DNA of 64,000 nt from Pseudomonadota bacterium. GTDB taxonomy: Bacteria; Desulfobacterota; Desulfobulbia; Desulfobulbales; Desulfocapsaceae. The stretch lies in the NCBI GenBank assembly GCA_023412495.1, contig JAEYNP010000036.1, positions 73,445 to 137,444 of the forward strand, in the 5' to 3' direction. The position numbers were made by a program, and so were the translations under genes. The notes under the pieces were generated by a model. The model saw only the letters and a program-made list of their open reading frames with translations, did no database searches and was not told the origin of the DNA. Position 1 is the first letter of the stretch. Each line of letters starts with the position of its first letter. Of the stretch, positions 26,553-36,609 are shown piece by piece.

Positions 26553-29500
26553 TCGCACGCCTGATCGAGTACAGCGCCCGCAACCGGTTCATCATTTTTT
26601 TACTGGTCTCCTTCTTCGCCGGCTGGGGCTGGTGGTCGCTGAAGCAGACGCCGCTCGACGCCATCCCGGACCTCAGCGAGACCCAGGTCATTATCTTCAC
26701 CGAGTGGATGGGACGGTCGCCGGATCTGATCGAGGACCAGATCACCTACCCCATCACCTCGACGCTGCTCGCCGCCCCCAAGGTCCAGGTGGTGCGCGGC
26801 TTCTCGTATCTCGGCAGCTCGTTCATCTACGTGATCTTCGAGGAAGGCACCGACATCTACTGGGCGCGCAGCCGGATCCTCGAATACCTGCAGGCAGTCC
26901 GGAACAAGCTGCCCGCCGACGTCAACCCGATGCTCGGCCCCGATGCCACCAGCGTCGGCTGGGGCTTCTCCTATGCGGTGGTGGACGAACAAGGCCAGCT
27001 GAATCTCGCCCAGCTCAGGTCACTGCAGGACTACAACATAAAGTTGGCCCTGGAGAGCGTGCCGGGCGTCTCCCAGGTCGCCTCGATCGGCGGCTTCGTC
27101 AAGCAGTACCAGGTGGTCATCGACCCCAACCGGCTGCTGGCCTACAACATCCCCATCGGCAAGGTCATGGAGGCCATCCGTCAGAGCAACCGGGATGTGG
27201 AGGGCCGGGTGCTGGAATTCTCCGGGATCGAATACATGATCCGCGGCCGGGGCTATATTCAAAACATCAAGGATATCGAGCTCATCGCCGTCGGCACCGA
27301 CCGGTCCGGCACCCCGATCCTCATCCGCGATATCGCCGAAGTGCGGCTGGGGCCCGACATCCGCCGGGGCCTGGCCGAGCTGGACGGCAAGGGCGAGGTG
27401 GCGGGCGGCATCGTCATCGTCCGCTTCGGCGAGAACGTGCTGAGTGTCCTCGAACGGGTGAAGGAGAAGATCGCCAAGGACATCTCCCCGAGCCTGCCGC
27501 CGGGGGTGAAGATCGTCACCACCTACGACCGGACCGACCTGATCCATAGCGCCATCGATACCCTGAAGGAAGAGATCATCCGCCTGTCGGTCGCTGTGAG
27601 CGCCGTCTGCGTGGTCTTTCTCTTCCACCTGCCGAGCGCTCTGGCGGTCATTCTCACCCTGCCGCTCGCCATCATCATGTCCTTCATCGGCATGCACTAC
27701 CTGAACGTAACCTCCAACATCATGAGCCTCTCCGGCATCGCCATCGCCATCGGCGCCATGGTCGACGCCTCGATCATCATGGTGGAGAACGCCCACAAGA
27801 AGCTTGAGGAGTGGATCGAGGCCGGCAAGCCCGGCACCCGGACGGAGGTCATCATCGAGGCGGCCAGGGAGGTGGGCCCCTCACTCTTTCTGTCGCTTTT
27901 GGTCATCACCGTGGCCTTTTTGCCCGTCTTCACCCTGGAGGCCCAGGCGGGGCGACTCTTCAAGCCGCTGGCCTTTACCAAGACGTTTGCCATGCTCTTC
28001 GCCTCGTTTCTGGCGGTGACCATCACCCCGGTCATGATGATCGCCTTCATTCACGAAAACGTGCCCATCCTTGGCAGGATTCCGCTGCTCGGCTACCTCT
28101 TTCGTATCTATCCGGAGGAGCGCCACCCGATCAGCCTGCTGCTCCGCAAGATTTACGAGCCCTTCGCCCGCCTGGCCCTGCGCTTCAAGTGGCTGGTGAT
28201 CGTCCTCGCCATGGCCGTGATGGGAGCGACTTACATCCCGATCCAAAAACTCGGCTCCGAGTTCATGCCGCCCCTGTACGAAGGCTCGCTTTTCTACATG
28301 CCGGTGACCGTGCCGGCCGCCTCCATCTCGGAGGTGACCAAGCTTTTAAAACTCCAGGACAAGCTCCTCATGCAGATCCCGGAGGTGGAGTCGGTCTTCG
28401 GCAAGGCGGGCCGGGCGGAGACGGCCACCGATCCGGCGCCGCTCGAGATGTTCGAGACGGTCATCACCTTGAAACCGGAGTCAGAGTGGCGGCCCGGAAT
28501 GACGGTGGAGAAGTTGAAGAACGAGATGAACGAGATCCTCACCATCCCAGGCGTCGCCAACTCATTCACCATGCCGATCAAGGCCCGCATCGACATGCTG
28601 GCGACAGGGATCAGGACGCCGGTGGGCATAAAGGTGCTGGGGCCAAAGCTCGAGGAAATCGAGAGAATAGGCCTGGCGCTCGAGGAGCTCCTGCGCGATG
28701 TTCCCGGCACCCGCAGCGCCTACGCCGAGCGGCTGACCACCGGCTATTTCATCGATATCGTGGTGCAGCGGGAGGCCATCGCCCGCTACGGCTTGACGGT
28801 GGAGGCGGTGAACGAGGTGATCCAGACGGCCATCGGCGGCATGAACCTCACCGTCACCGTGGAAGGGCGGGAACGCTACCCGGTGAATATCCGTTACGCC
28901 CGAGAATTCCGCCAGGATATCGATCAGCTCGCCCGAGTGCTGGTGCCGGTCTCCATGGGCGGTGGACCGGCTACGGACGGCGGCATGGCCGGCGGCACCG
29001 CCTCGAAAACCACCAGCCCGGTCGACTTCCGGGCTCCCGGGCAGATCGTCAAAGTGCCCCTCGGCGAACTGGCAGATATCAAGGTAGTGAAAGGCCCGAC
29101 CGCTATCAAGAGCGAGGAGGGACTGCTTGCGGCATATGTCTACATCGACTTCTCCGGCCGGGATATCGGCGGCTACGTCCAGGAGGCCAAGGAGCGGGTG
29201 GCGGACCTCAAGATCCCGGACGGCTACCGCCTGGAGTGGAGCGGCGAGTACGAGTACATGGTCAAGACCGAGGAACGGCTGAAGATCGTCATTCCGCTGA
29301 CCCTCTTCATCATCTTCGTGCTGATCTACCTGAACACCCAGTCGGTTATCAAGACCGGCATCGTCCTCCTGGCCGTGCCCTTCTCCCTGGTCGGCGCCTT
29401 CTGGCTCCTGCACCTGCTCAACTACAACCTGAGCATCGCCGTCTGGGTGGGCATCATCGCCCTCGCCGGCCTCGACGCGGAAACCGGCGTCATCATGCTT

Positions 29501-29806
29501 CTTTACCTGGAGCTGGCCTACAAAGAGTGGAAAGAGGAAGGCCGCCTCAAGACCCTGCAGAACCTCAAGGACGCAATCATGGAGGGGGCGGTGCAACGCA
29601 TCAGGCCGAAGATCATGACGGTGAGCGTCATCCTCGCCGGCCTCATTCCCATCATGTTCAGCCACGGCACCGGAGCCGACGTGATGAAACGCATCGCCGC
29701 GCCGATGGTGGGCGGGATCGTTACTTCGACCATCCTGGAACTGATCATCTATCCGGCCATCTACCTCATCTGGAAGGGGCGGGGGATTAAAAAGAGCGGC
29801 GGCTGA
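26549..29806 (+). CDS. cusA: RND copper/silver efflux pump (CusA-like)
   Basis: 1085 residues, the inner membrane proton-driven pump of a tripartite system. Twelve transmembrane helices and two large periplasmic loops are evident, with the family stretch IAIGAMVDASIIMVENAHKK in helix 4. The three methionines that bind Cu(I)/Ag(I) in E. coli CusA (573, 623, 672) have counterparts at M584 (LFYMPV), M634 (APLEMFETVI) and M683 (RIDMLATG), with identical spacing. This favours Cu/Ag over Zn/Co/Cd. An alanine/glycine-rich insert near residue 810-830 is unusual. The start is GTG, overlapping the adaptor stop. Confidence 0.94.
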   Translation: MIARLIEYSARNRFIIFLLVSFFAGWGWWSLKQTPLDAIPDLSETQVIIFTEWMGRSPDLIEDQITYPITSTLLAAPKVQVVRGFSYLGSSFIYVIFEEGTDIYWARSRILEYLQAVRNKLPADVNPMLGPDATSVGWGFSYAVVDEQGQLNLAQLRSLQDYNIKLALESVPGVSQVASIGGFVKQYQVVIDPNRLLAYNIPIGKVMEAIRQSNRDVEGRVLEFSGIEYMIRGRGYIQNIKDIELIAVGTDRSGTPILIRDIAEVRLGPDIRRGLAELDGKGEVAGGIVIVRFGENVLSVLERVKEKIAKDISPSLPPGVKIVTTYDRTDLIHSAIDTLKEEIIRLSVAVSAVCVVFLFHLPSALAVILTLPLAIIMSFIGMHYLNVTSNIMSLSGIAIAIGAMVDASIIMVENAHKKLEEWIEAGKPGTRTEVIIEAAREVGPSLFLSLLVITVAFLPVFTLEAQAGRLFKPLAFTKTFAMLFASFLAVTITPVMMIAFIHENVPILGRIPLLGYLFRIYPEERHPISLLLRKIYEPFARLALRFKWLVIVLAMAVMGATYIPIQKLGSEFMPPLYEGSLFYMPVTVPAASISEVTKLLKLQDKLLMQIPEVESVFGKAGRAETATDPAPLEMFETVITLKPESEWRPGMTVEKLKNEMNEILTIPGVANSFTMPIKARIDMLATGIRTPVGIKVLGPKLEEIERIGLALEELLRDVPGTRSAYAERLTTGYFIDIVVQREAIARYGLTVEAVNEVIQTAIGGMNLTVTVEGRERYPVNIRYAREFRQDIDQLARVLVPVSMGGGPATDGGMAGGTASKTTSPVDFRAPGQIVKVPLGELADIKVVKGPTAIKSEEGLLAAYVYIDFSGRDIGGYVQEAKERVADLKIPDGYRLEWSGEYEYMVKTEERLKIVIPLTLFIIFVLIYLNTQSVIKTGIVLLAVPFSLVGAFWLLHLLNYNLSIAVWVGIIALAGLDAETGVIMLLYLELAYKEWKEEGRLKTLQNLKDAIMEGAVQRIRPKIMTVSVILAGLIPIMFSHGTGADVMKRIAAPMVGGIVTSTILELIIYPAIYLIWKGRGIKKSGG

Positions 29807-29820
29807 GAGAAAGGCGTGAG

Positions 29821-30048
29821 GTGCATGAGGTGACCCTCGCACCCGACCGCGTTTATCAGGCTGCTGAAAAAACCTTTGAATCCCTTCTCGCCTCGCCGTG
29901 CATGTGCACCTTCTACCGAGCCGAACGGCAACAACTTGAAGGAATGCATTTCTTCCCTATCAGCAAGTTTCAAAACTATGTCATCTATTATCGGGAACAC
30001 CCCCAAGGCATAGGAATCATCCGCGTTCTGCACGCCCACATGAACTAG
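29821..30048 (+). pseudogene. ParE/RelE-type toxin relic
   Basis: 75 codons from a GTG. The part KFQNYVIYYREHPQGIGIIRVLHA matches the C-terminal half of ParE-like toxins (usual end: IRVLHGARD), preceded by a helix SLLASPCMCTFYRAERQQLEGM. The N-terminal strand-helix of the family is missing and the end is changed to HMN, so the protein is short of the usual 95-100 residues. No antitoxin gene is next to it. I read it as a decayed toxin. Confidence 0.55.
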
Positions 30049-30478
30049 AAAAAACGTGTGGAGGCCAGGATGACCTGCAAAGAACCTGACTCCAGGAACA
30101 CTTGTCACCGATGGTTGTCATGAATAGTTTCAAATCTCTGTCAGCCAAAATTCATGCCTACCAATACAATATTCAACTATTTGGCTTCCCAAAGTTGAAG
30201 TGGTTGGTCCCTGGATTATTTCATCTTATATAGAAACGGTTAGGATCTCAGGCTTTGCTGTATCAGATCCATTTTTTTATTATAGCGTCGTCGAATAAAT
30301 AGTTGATTTTTTGTCTGTTAGATTCAAATACCAGCAAAAAGTTGAATTTAGATGATTTTTTAAAATTTTTTTGATAATCACTAAACACAGACATGGTTTG
30401 TTTTGTTTTTGAAAATCTTGGCTATCTTGTGCAATCTGTGCAATATTCTGATCAACTCTTTTTAAACGAGGTGCTTCG
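30049..30478. other. AT-rich intergenic region
   Basis: About 430 bp between the toxin relic and an AT-rich lipoprotein gene. Base composition falls sharply here compared with the copper operon. Long A and T runs but no gene, repeat or clear promoter boxes were recognised, apart from ACGAGG serving the next gene. Confidence 0.5.
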
Positions 30479-31063
30479 ATGGCGAACATACTGAAAGTAC
30501 TGGTTATTTTGAATTGTTGCTTTCTTTCTGCGTGTGCGACACCACAATCCTATGTTGACCCTGAGTACCATAAAACTAGCTATGAAGATATCCAGCGATC
30601 AAATAAACCGGTTCGCACTAAAGTTACCGCACATTTCCAACGTAATGGTGCACCGTTGCCCGCAGTTAATTCTGAGGTCCAAGGCCACGTAGAGCGCACT
30701 CTCAGGGCTAGTGGAGTTTTTGTACCAACTATCGAAAATGCCGAGGCAAGTATTGAAGTCACCGCAAATAACATTGCTGATCTTGAAACAGCCAGAGCTA
30801 AAGGATTTAAAACTGGTTTCACTTTTTACGCAGCAGGATCTATGGTAGATGATAACTATGTATTCACCTATATATATAGGTCTGCTGAAGGGAAAGAACA
30901 AAAATATAGCTACGCACACGCTATACATACAGCTATTGGTCGCACTGAAAGACCTGCGGGGTTAACTCCAACAACTATAGCCGATGCCTTTGGTAGAGTG
31001 GTAGAGGATTCAACTCTAAATTTTGTAAGAGATTTGCAAAAAGATAATATTTTATCAAATTAA
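30479..31063 (+). CDS. putative lipoprotein of unknown function
   Basis: 194 residues. The N-terminus is a lipoprotein signal (ILNCCFLSAC, lipobox LSAC with Cys19), so it should be anchored in the outer or inner membrane. The rest resembles small DUF4136/LPP-type lipoproteins in style (a mixed alpha/beta domain with SIEVTANNIADL) but I cannot assign a family. Codon use is AT-rich, unlike the flanking GC-rich genes, which suggests transfer. It has its own Shine-Dalgarno (ACGAGG). Confidence 0.7.
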   Translation: MANILKVLVILNCCFLSACATPQSYVDPEYHKTSYEDIQRSNKPVRTKVTAHFQRNGAPLPAVNSEVQGHVERTLRASGVFVPTIENAEASIEVTANNIADLETARAKGFKTGFTFYAAGSMVDDNYVFTYIYRSAEGKEQKYSYAHAIHTAIGRTERPAGLTPTTIADAFGRVVEDSTLNFVRDLQKDNILSN

Positions 31064-31200
31064 TTTAATATTTTTATGGAGAAATATAGTTTGTTCTGAA
31101 ACAGCATGGCAAATTAAACTCATCGTTGAACAGAACAAGGAAAAGGTTCCGTCTCGGTGCTCAACTCTTGGAGGTAACGAATAAAGCAAGGAGGGTAGCA

Positions 31201-31695
31201 ATGATTAGACCTATGAATTACTCTAGAACCATTGTTTTCGTGTTGGTGTTATTTTGTTCCCTTGAGTTGTCACTTGTCCATGCTTTTGCTGAGAATACCA
31301 CTAAAACATATTATGGCATAAATAAGTGCAAAGGCATGGAGCTTATAATCTCGTTTACTTATGATTCAAAAGGGCCTGTTATAGAAAACCTCATGACTAT
31401 TGCTCGACGTCTTGATGGTCAAGCATCTATAACTTGGGCACCAAAAACGGCCATTGAGGTAAAGAACGATGGCAGTTTTCTTTATAAAGACAAAGAAGAA
31501 AACAGTATAACTTTGAATTCAAAAAACAAGGATCTTAGATTCTATACTGACGAAAGTGACCAATTCATTAAAGGCACTCTGACGCCTACTGGACAAGCAT
31601 CGGGTGAAATTGGTGGTCGTCTTAAGGGTATTGGGGACGGAAAGGTAGATTATGATTTATGTAATAAGTGGCTAGCGGCAATTACAGGAAAATAA
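31201..31695 (+). CDS. exported protein of unknown function
   Basis: 164 residues from the ATG that is preceded by AAGGAGGGT; the open frame extends 25 codons further upstream without a good site. A signal peptide is clear (IVFVLVLFCSLELSLVHAFA/EN). The mature domain has two cysteines (NKCKGM and DLCNKW) near its ends that could pair, and an alternating strand pattern. No family recognised. AT-rich like its neighbour, and probably part of the same acquired patch. Confidence 0.65.
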   Translation: MIRPMNYSRTIVFVLVLFCSLELSLVHAFAENTTKTYYGINKCKGMELIISFTYDSKGPVIENLMTIARRLDGQASITWAPKTAIEVKNDGSFLYKDKEENSITLNSKNKDLRFYTDESDQFIKGTLTPTGQASGEIGGRLKGIGDGKVDYDLCNKWLAAITGK

Positions 31696-31869
31696 TTAAA
31701 CTGATAAGCAGAAATCCATGTTGTGCTAACTGTTACCAGCCAGAGTCGAAGCAATTTCCTGCTTTCGCTGCCTACGGGATTTTTCGCTGCACCCCGAATC
31801 CGTTTCAAGGAGAATCCTGCCATTATTTCCCAACAAACACCCCCTTACCTGCCTCTCCTGCCCTCCACA

Positions 31870-32856
31870 CTAAAATCCCTCCTGCCTTCGGGGAATATGA
31901 ATGGCAAAGACCGCCCCGCCGTTTTCGCCGCGGCGGTATCTCAAATCCCCGCCGAGGTCCCGCAACAGCTTTCTGCCGGAAGAGAGCGAAAGACCATAGC
32001 CGTCCGGTCTCGTGGTGAAGAATGTGGTAAACAGCCGGCCTTCATTCTCCGCTGCAACCCCCGGACCTGCGTCGGCAACCTCCAGCACCCACTCGCTCTC
32101 GTTGCCGCCGGAGCGCAGGACAACGGTCTGGCCGTCTGCCGAGAAATCGAGGGCGTTATCCACCAGCCCTTCGTAGACGCGGGATACGGCATCCACCGGC
32201 ACCGTCGACGGACATCCACCACGGTCAGGCTGCACCGCTATCTTCACCCCCTTTTCAGCCGCCTTCGCCCGATACTTCCTGTGCATATGCCAAAGCACAT
32301 CATTCAGGTCGGAGGAGGAAATCCGGTTCGGGGAGGAGTTGAAGTTGGCCAACCCGTCGACCATGCGCTGCAGGCGGCGGATCTCGATCCGGAAATCGGT
32401 ATCGGCCTCGGGGCTTATCAACCCCCCGGCCTGCCTGTATATCGCCTCCACGCCCCGCACGATATCGCCAATCTCGAAGCCGAAGCTCGAAGCTGCCTGG
32501 CCGAGAGCGGAAATCCGCTCGTTTTTCAGCAATTCCCGCTGGTGCCGGCGGTGCCGATCCGAAAGCCAACCGATGAGCAGAGCCACCACGAAATAGAGTG
32601 CGATCTGCGCTATCACCATGAGATGCATCCCGGCCTCGTCATGTCTCATGATTACGACCGGTCCGTACACAAGACTCGCCGCCATGGCGGCGACCATGCC
32701 GGCACGAACACCATACCAAAAACTGGCCAGGATCAGCGGAAGATAGAAGAATTGCTGGTGGAGCACCTGAAAGGCCATGCTCGATCCGGTGTACAGCAGA
32801 TGAACGGCGGAGATCGACCCCATCAGGATCAAGATCGACAGCGTTTTGAGAATCAT
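31870..32856 (-). CDS. membrane histidine-kinase-like protein lacking the phospho-acceptor histidine
   Basis: 328 residues. Three to four transmembrane helices occupy about residues 1-100. A dimerisation-helix region follows, then a HATPase domain with good N-box (LVDNALDF), G1 (DAGPGV) and G2 (GYGLSLSSGRKLL) boxes. Where kinases have AxxAHEIRNPL, this protein has SSFGFEIGDIV, so the histidine is replaced by phenylalanine. It cannot act as an ordinary autokinase through that residue; it may bind ATP as a regulator or work in a heterodimer. GGAGGGG precedes the ATG. No response regulator is adjacent. Confidence 0.8.
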   Translation of the reverse strand: MILKTLSILILMGSISAVHLLYTGSSMAFQVLHQQFFYLPLILASFWYGVRAGMVAAMAASLVYGPVVIMRHDEAGMHLMVIAQIALYFVVALLIGWLSDRHRRHQRELLKNERISALGQAASSFGFEIGDIVRGVEAIYRQAGGLISPEADTDFRIEIRRLQRMVDGLANFNSSPNRISSSDLNDVLWHMHRKYRAKAAEKGVKIAVQPDRGGCPSTVPVDAVSRVYEGLVDNALDFSADGQTVVLRSGGNESEWVLEVADAGPGVAAENEGRLFTTFFTTRPDGYGLSLSSGRKLLRDLGGDLRYRRGENGGAVFAIHIPRRQEGF

Positions 32857-32928
32857 ACCTTCCCCTCCTGCCGCCCGGCGAATTCTGAAGGCTCGTCATT
32901 TCCGAGCCATGCCGGAAGGTTCGGCTCA

Positions 32929-33774
32929 CTACAGCTCTTCCGCCCCCTCCGATCTCCGCATATTTGCCTTGATCTTGCCGATTTTGTGCTTGCCGGCAAC
33001 CTTGATGATCTCCCGTTGGGAGTCTTTGGAAAGATAAACGATACCGGAGACTTTGATTTTCCGGGGATCCTCAACGGAACGGCTCTCCAGGACGATCTCC
33101 CATGCTTCGCGCAGTTCTCCGTCGACTCTTAGCTTCGTCTCACCCTTACAGCCGAGTCTCAGCTCGTACTGTTTCTTGCCGGTCAGAACATCGAAGACCT
33201 GCTCCTCGCCGAGCCGCCACTCACGGCTGCGAATGAAAAATACCGCGGAAAATGGATCGAGGACAAGACTCTCAGAAACGAACTCCTGTTGAGCACGTTT
33301 CGGAATCTTGCCGGGCTTTTCCTCGATCTGCACGGTAACGGCGCGATTCGGCTCGATGAATTTCATCAGATATGTCTTGGTCTTCGAGCCCTTCCTTTCC
33401 TCGATCATCGCCTCCGACGGCTGCACCGAGGGAGATATGACTGCATGGCCCCTGTACTTCATCGTGAACAGATTGTTGATAAAGGACCGGACCTTTCCCA
33501 CAACCTGGAGAACAAACTCCTCCCCTTGCCTTTTCACGTTGATGGTCGCCCTGCCGAGCTTGATGTCGTTTAAATAAATATCATAAGAGTTCACTCCGGC
33601 AAGGGGGTAGAATTTCCCATGGGCAACCAGTCGGGAGAGGGAATGAGCGTCAGGCGTGCCGACATCCGCAACCCTCCCCGCCCTTGCGGCCGATGGCGAA
33701 AGCCCCATCCCGACGGCAGCGGCAAGAATTAAAAAAGTGCATGAAATCGCTATTATTTTTCTCGATGACTGCAA
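32929..33774 (-). CDS. exported DUF3108 family protein
   Basis: 281 residues from a TTG start with GAGGAAAAA upstream. A signal peptide (IIAISCTFLILAAAVGMGLS, cleavage near ARA/GR) is followed by a DUF3108 domain: YDIYLNDIKLGRATI, FTMKYRGHAVISPS, DPFSAVFFIRSREW. Members are periplasmic beta-rich proteins of unknown function, often near envelope genes. It lies 72 bp upstream of the kinase-like gene on the same strand, so they may be cotranscribed. Confidence 0.8.
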   Translation of the reverse strand: MQSSRKIIAISCTFLILAAAVGMGLSPSAARAGRVADVGTPDAHSLSRLVAHGKFYPLAGVNSYDIYLNDIKLGRATINVKRQGEEFVLQVVGKVRSFINNLFTMKYRGHAVISPSVQPSEAMIEERKGSKTKTYLMKFIEPNRAVTVQIEEKPGKIPKRAQQEFVSESLVLDPFSAVFFIRSREWRLGEEQVFDVLTGKKQYELRLGCKGETKLRVDGELREAWEIVLESRSVEDPRKIKVSGIVYLSKDSQREIIKVAGKHKIGKIKANMRRSEGAEEL

Positions 33775-33908
33775 GGGTTTTTCCTCCCCGGGCTTGATGT
33801 TCCATTGTAAGTCAGCCCGATTTTTAGTACCGTTTGTTTTACTAGGTAATCATTACTGGGCAATTTGGGAAAACAAGGAGAAAAATCGTTACGACAGGAA
33901 GAGGAAAT

Positions 33909-34925
33909 ATGAAAAGCACAATCCGCCCGGCGGCAATGGTCTTGTTCATTTTCTTGTCCTGCAGCGCGGTTCCGGCCCAGGAACATCCCCAGGATTGGGG
34001 CGCCCAACAGGGTGGAGACATACCGATGCTGAGCGAGGATCAGGAAAAGGCCCTCGACAGCGCCCAGGAAGCGGCGACGCAAAGGCTGATGGCTGCAGCG
34101 GACTGGATCGATTCCTTTTTTGATGACAGGCGAACGGTGGTCGAGGAAAACACCAGCCGCGCCACCGCCAAACTCTTGCTGGGATACAGCAGGTTCGATG
34201 ACTTCGAAATCAAGCCTCGCCTGGATGTGCGACTGCGACTGACCCGGCTCTCCGAGCGGATGAATCTTTTTATCGAAGCCGCGGAAGACAAGGATTTCAA
34301 CATCGGCAGCGACCCGCTCGACGACCGTCTCGCCAACGATGACGGCGAACGCAACGAGTTGACCGCGGGCCTGAGATATTTCCTCCGAGAGACCAGACGA
34401 CTTAATATCAGCCTCGATGGCGGTTTGTCCTGGGATTACCTCTATGCCAGCATAAGATATAGATCGCTTCAGGAATTCGGTTCATGGCAGGGGAGGTTCA
34501 CCAACAGGCTGCGGTATTATACCGACGATGGCCTGGAGAATAAGGCCGCCTACGATCTCGAGCGACGGCTGCACGAGAACTGGCTGTTCCGGACCACGAC
34601 CGGCGTGGTTTTATCAGAGGAAGAGGAGGGTATTCCCCATTCCCAGTACTTCCGACTTTTTCAAGTGTTGAGCCCCTATCAGGCAATCTCCTATGAGGCG
34701 GGAGTATATTTCGACACCGACCCCAGCTATAAAATGACCGACACCAGATTCCTGGTCAGATACCGGCAGCGATTTTATCGGGACTGGCTGGTGTTGGAGA
34801 TTTCGCCCCGGGTCTATTTTCCTGAAGAGCATGACCGGGAGGCCAATCCCGGCATAATCATCCAGTTCGAAGCCGCCTTCGGTTACGATGCCGATATAGA
34901 AGGGTACCGAAAGATCTTTCGCTGA
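33909..34925 (+). CDS. putative outer membrane beta-barrel protein
   Basis: 338 residues with a signal peptide (LFIFLSCSAVPAQ/EHP). After a helical segment (about 40-80) the sequence becomes a series of amphipathic strands with alternating aromatic residues (KPRLDVRLRLTRLSERMNLFIEA, FRTTTGVVLSEEEEG, YRQRFYRDWLVLEISPRVYF), as in porin-like barrels. No family assigned. It is divergent from the DUF3108 gene, and has AGAGGAA before its ATG. Confidence 0.65.
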   Translation: MKSTIRPAAMVLFIFLSCSAVPAQEHPQDWGAQQGGDIPMLSEDQEKALDSAQEAATQRLMAAADWIDSFFDDRRTVVEENTSRATAKLLLGYSRFDDFEIKPRLDVRLRLTRLSERMNLFIEAAEDKDFNIGSDPLDDRLANDDGERNELTAGLRYFLRETRRLNISLDGGLSWDYLYASIRYRSLQEFGSWQGRFTNRLRYYTDDGLENKAAYDLERRLHENWLFRTTTGVVLSEEEEGIPHSQYFRLFQVLSPYQAISYEAGVYFDTDPSYKMTDTRFLVRYRQRFYRDWLVLEISPRVYFPEEHDREANPGIIIQFEAAFGYDADIEGYRKIFR

Positions 34926-35098
34926 AGCCGGTAAGATTCTTTTCCCACAGCTCCAGAACACACCTACTCTCAACTTATTCCTTTAAAGCCTAATTGTTGT
35001 CGTAAGGTCTCGACAATATATGAGTTTGGATATTTTCATTTTTTCGCTTATTATCAATACGAGGCTTCAAGGCAGGATAACACCATTTTCGAAAACAG

Positions 35099-36508
35099 AT
35101 GGGGCAGGAAAACGATACAGCTCCCCTCCTTACTCCGTGCGGAAATATCATGGACAATCTCGTTGGAGGAAAGAAGATTGGCGAATGGCTCCGCAAGATT
35201 CCGCTGCTCCGCGACGTCATGGCCGCTCGGGAGGTAACCTGGTTCACCCCGCAACCAGAGTCTGACGACGCCTCCGTCAATAGGCAACTCACCGCCGGCG
35301 ACATCGATGAGGCGGCCGAGCGGTTCGAACGTTTCAGGCCCTTCATTGCCCGCGCCTTTCCGGAGACCGCCGCCGTGGGTGGACTGATCGAATCCCCGCT
35401 CCTGGAAATCCCTGCCATGCAGGCAGCACTCGCGAAACGATACGGATTCGATTTGCCGGGCAGGCTCCTGCTCAAATGCGACAACCTGTTGCCCGTCTCC
35501 GGCTCGATCAAGGCCCGCGGCGGCATCTATGAGGTTCTGAAGTTCGCGGAAGAGGTGGCCCTGTCCGAGAAGCTGCTCACACCCGGCGAAGACTACTCCG
35601 CACTGCTCAATGAGAAAGCCCGCAAAGTTTTTGCCGGATACAGCATCGCCGTTGGCTCGACCGGCAATCTGGGGCTGTCCATCGGCATCATGGGGGCCCG
35701 CTTCGGCTTCCGGGTGACTGTCCACATGTCGGCGGAGGCTCGCCAGTGGAAAAAGGACCTCCTCCGCAAACACGGCGTGGAAGTGGTCGAGCATCCCGGC
35801 GACTACAGTCTCGCCGTCGCCACGGGTCGCCGGCAGGCGATGGGCGATCCCCGCTGCCACTTCATCGACGACGAGAACTCCACCGACCTCTTCCTGGGTT
35901 ACGCCGTGGCCGCGGGCAGAGTCGCCCGGCAGCTCGCCGAGCTTGCCGTCCCGGTGGACGAAGACCACCCGCTCTTCGTCTATCTTCCCTGCGGGGTCGG
36001 CGGCGGGCCGGGCGGCATCACTTTCGGGATGAAGCAGATCTTCGGCGAAAATGTCCACTGTTTTTTCGCCGAGCCGACCCACGCCCCTTGCATGCTCCTC
36101 GGCCTTGCCACAGGTCAGCACAACGAGGTTTCGGTGCAGGATTTCGGCCTGGACGGCAAGACCGCCGCCGACGGACTCGCAGTCGGCCGCCCCTCCGGCT
36201 TCATCGGAAAAAAGATGGCCTCGATGATCGACGGTGTCTTCACCGTGGAGGACGATGAACTGTTTTGCCTGCTCGCCCTCCTTGCCGACAGCGAATCCAT
36301 GCGCATGGAGCCTTCCGCCCTTGCCGGCATGTCCGGGCCGCCGCGGCTGATTGGGGCTGATGACTATCTTATAAAAAAAGGATATAAAGAGAAACTTTCC
36401 TGCGCTGCCCACCTTGTCTGGGGCACGGGCGGTCTTATGGTGCCGGAAGAAGAAATGACAAGGTACTATGAACGAGGCAAGCAATTGATATGGCGACAAC
36501 AACAGTAA
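35099..36508 (+). CDS. dsdA: D-serine ammonia-lyase (D-serine dehydratase)
   Basis: 469 residues. This PLP enzyme turns D-serine into pyruvate and ammonia. Similarity to E. coli DsdA runs over nearly the whole length: FPETAAVGGLIESPLLEIPA, the PLP lysine in SGSIKARGGIYEVL, IAVGSTGNLGLSIGIMGAR, the glycine loop PCGVGGGPGGI and FAEPTHAPCMLLG. An ATG 17 codons downstream (35150) would give a length closer to E. coli DsdA (442) and is a likely alternative start. No DsdC-type regulator or DsdX transporter is adjacent. Confidence 0.93.
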   Translation: MGQENDTAPLLTPCGNIMDNLVGGKKIGEWLRKIPLLRDVMAAREVTWFTPQPESDDASVNRQLTAGDIDEAAERFERFRPFIARAFPETAAVGGLIESPLLEIPAMQAALAKRYGFDLPGRLLLKCDNLLPVSGSIKARGGIYEVLKFAEEVALSEKLLTPGEDYSALLNEKARKVFAGYSIAVGSTGNLGLSIGIMGARFGFRVTVHMSAEARQWKKDLLRKHGVEVVEHPGDYSLAVATGRRQAMGDPRCHFIDDENSTDLFLGYAVAAGRVARQLAELAVPVDEDHPLFVYLPCGVGGGPGGITFGMKQIFGENVHCFFAEPTHAPCMLLGLATGQHNEVSVQDFGLDGKTAADGLAVGRPSGFIGKKMASMIDGVFTVEDDELFCLLALLADSESMRMEPSALAGMSGPPRLIGADDYLIKKGYKEKLSCAAHLVWGTGGLMVPEEEMTRYYERGKQLIWRQQQ

Positions 36509-36601
36509 GCTATCAGCAATCGGCTTTCAGCGTTCAGCTCTTTCAGAGTGTTTCGTTCATTGTTTTTTAGCCGACAGCTGATCGTTGATTGCTGACAGCT
36601 T
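36507..36601. repeat. inverted repeat between dsdA and the EAL-HDOD gene
   Basis: AAGCTATCAGCAATC at the left and GATTGCTGACAGCTT at the right are the outer parts of two 25-bp arms matching at 20 positions. Between them are further CAGC-rich units and a T tract. It looks like a dispersed repeat of the AGCTATCAGC type and may double as a terminator for dsdA. Confidence 0.55.
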
Positions 36602-36609
36602 GCTTATAT

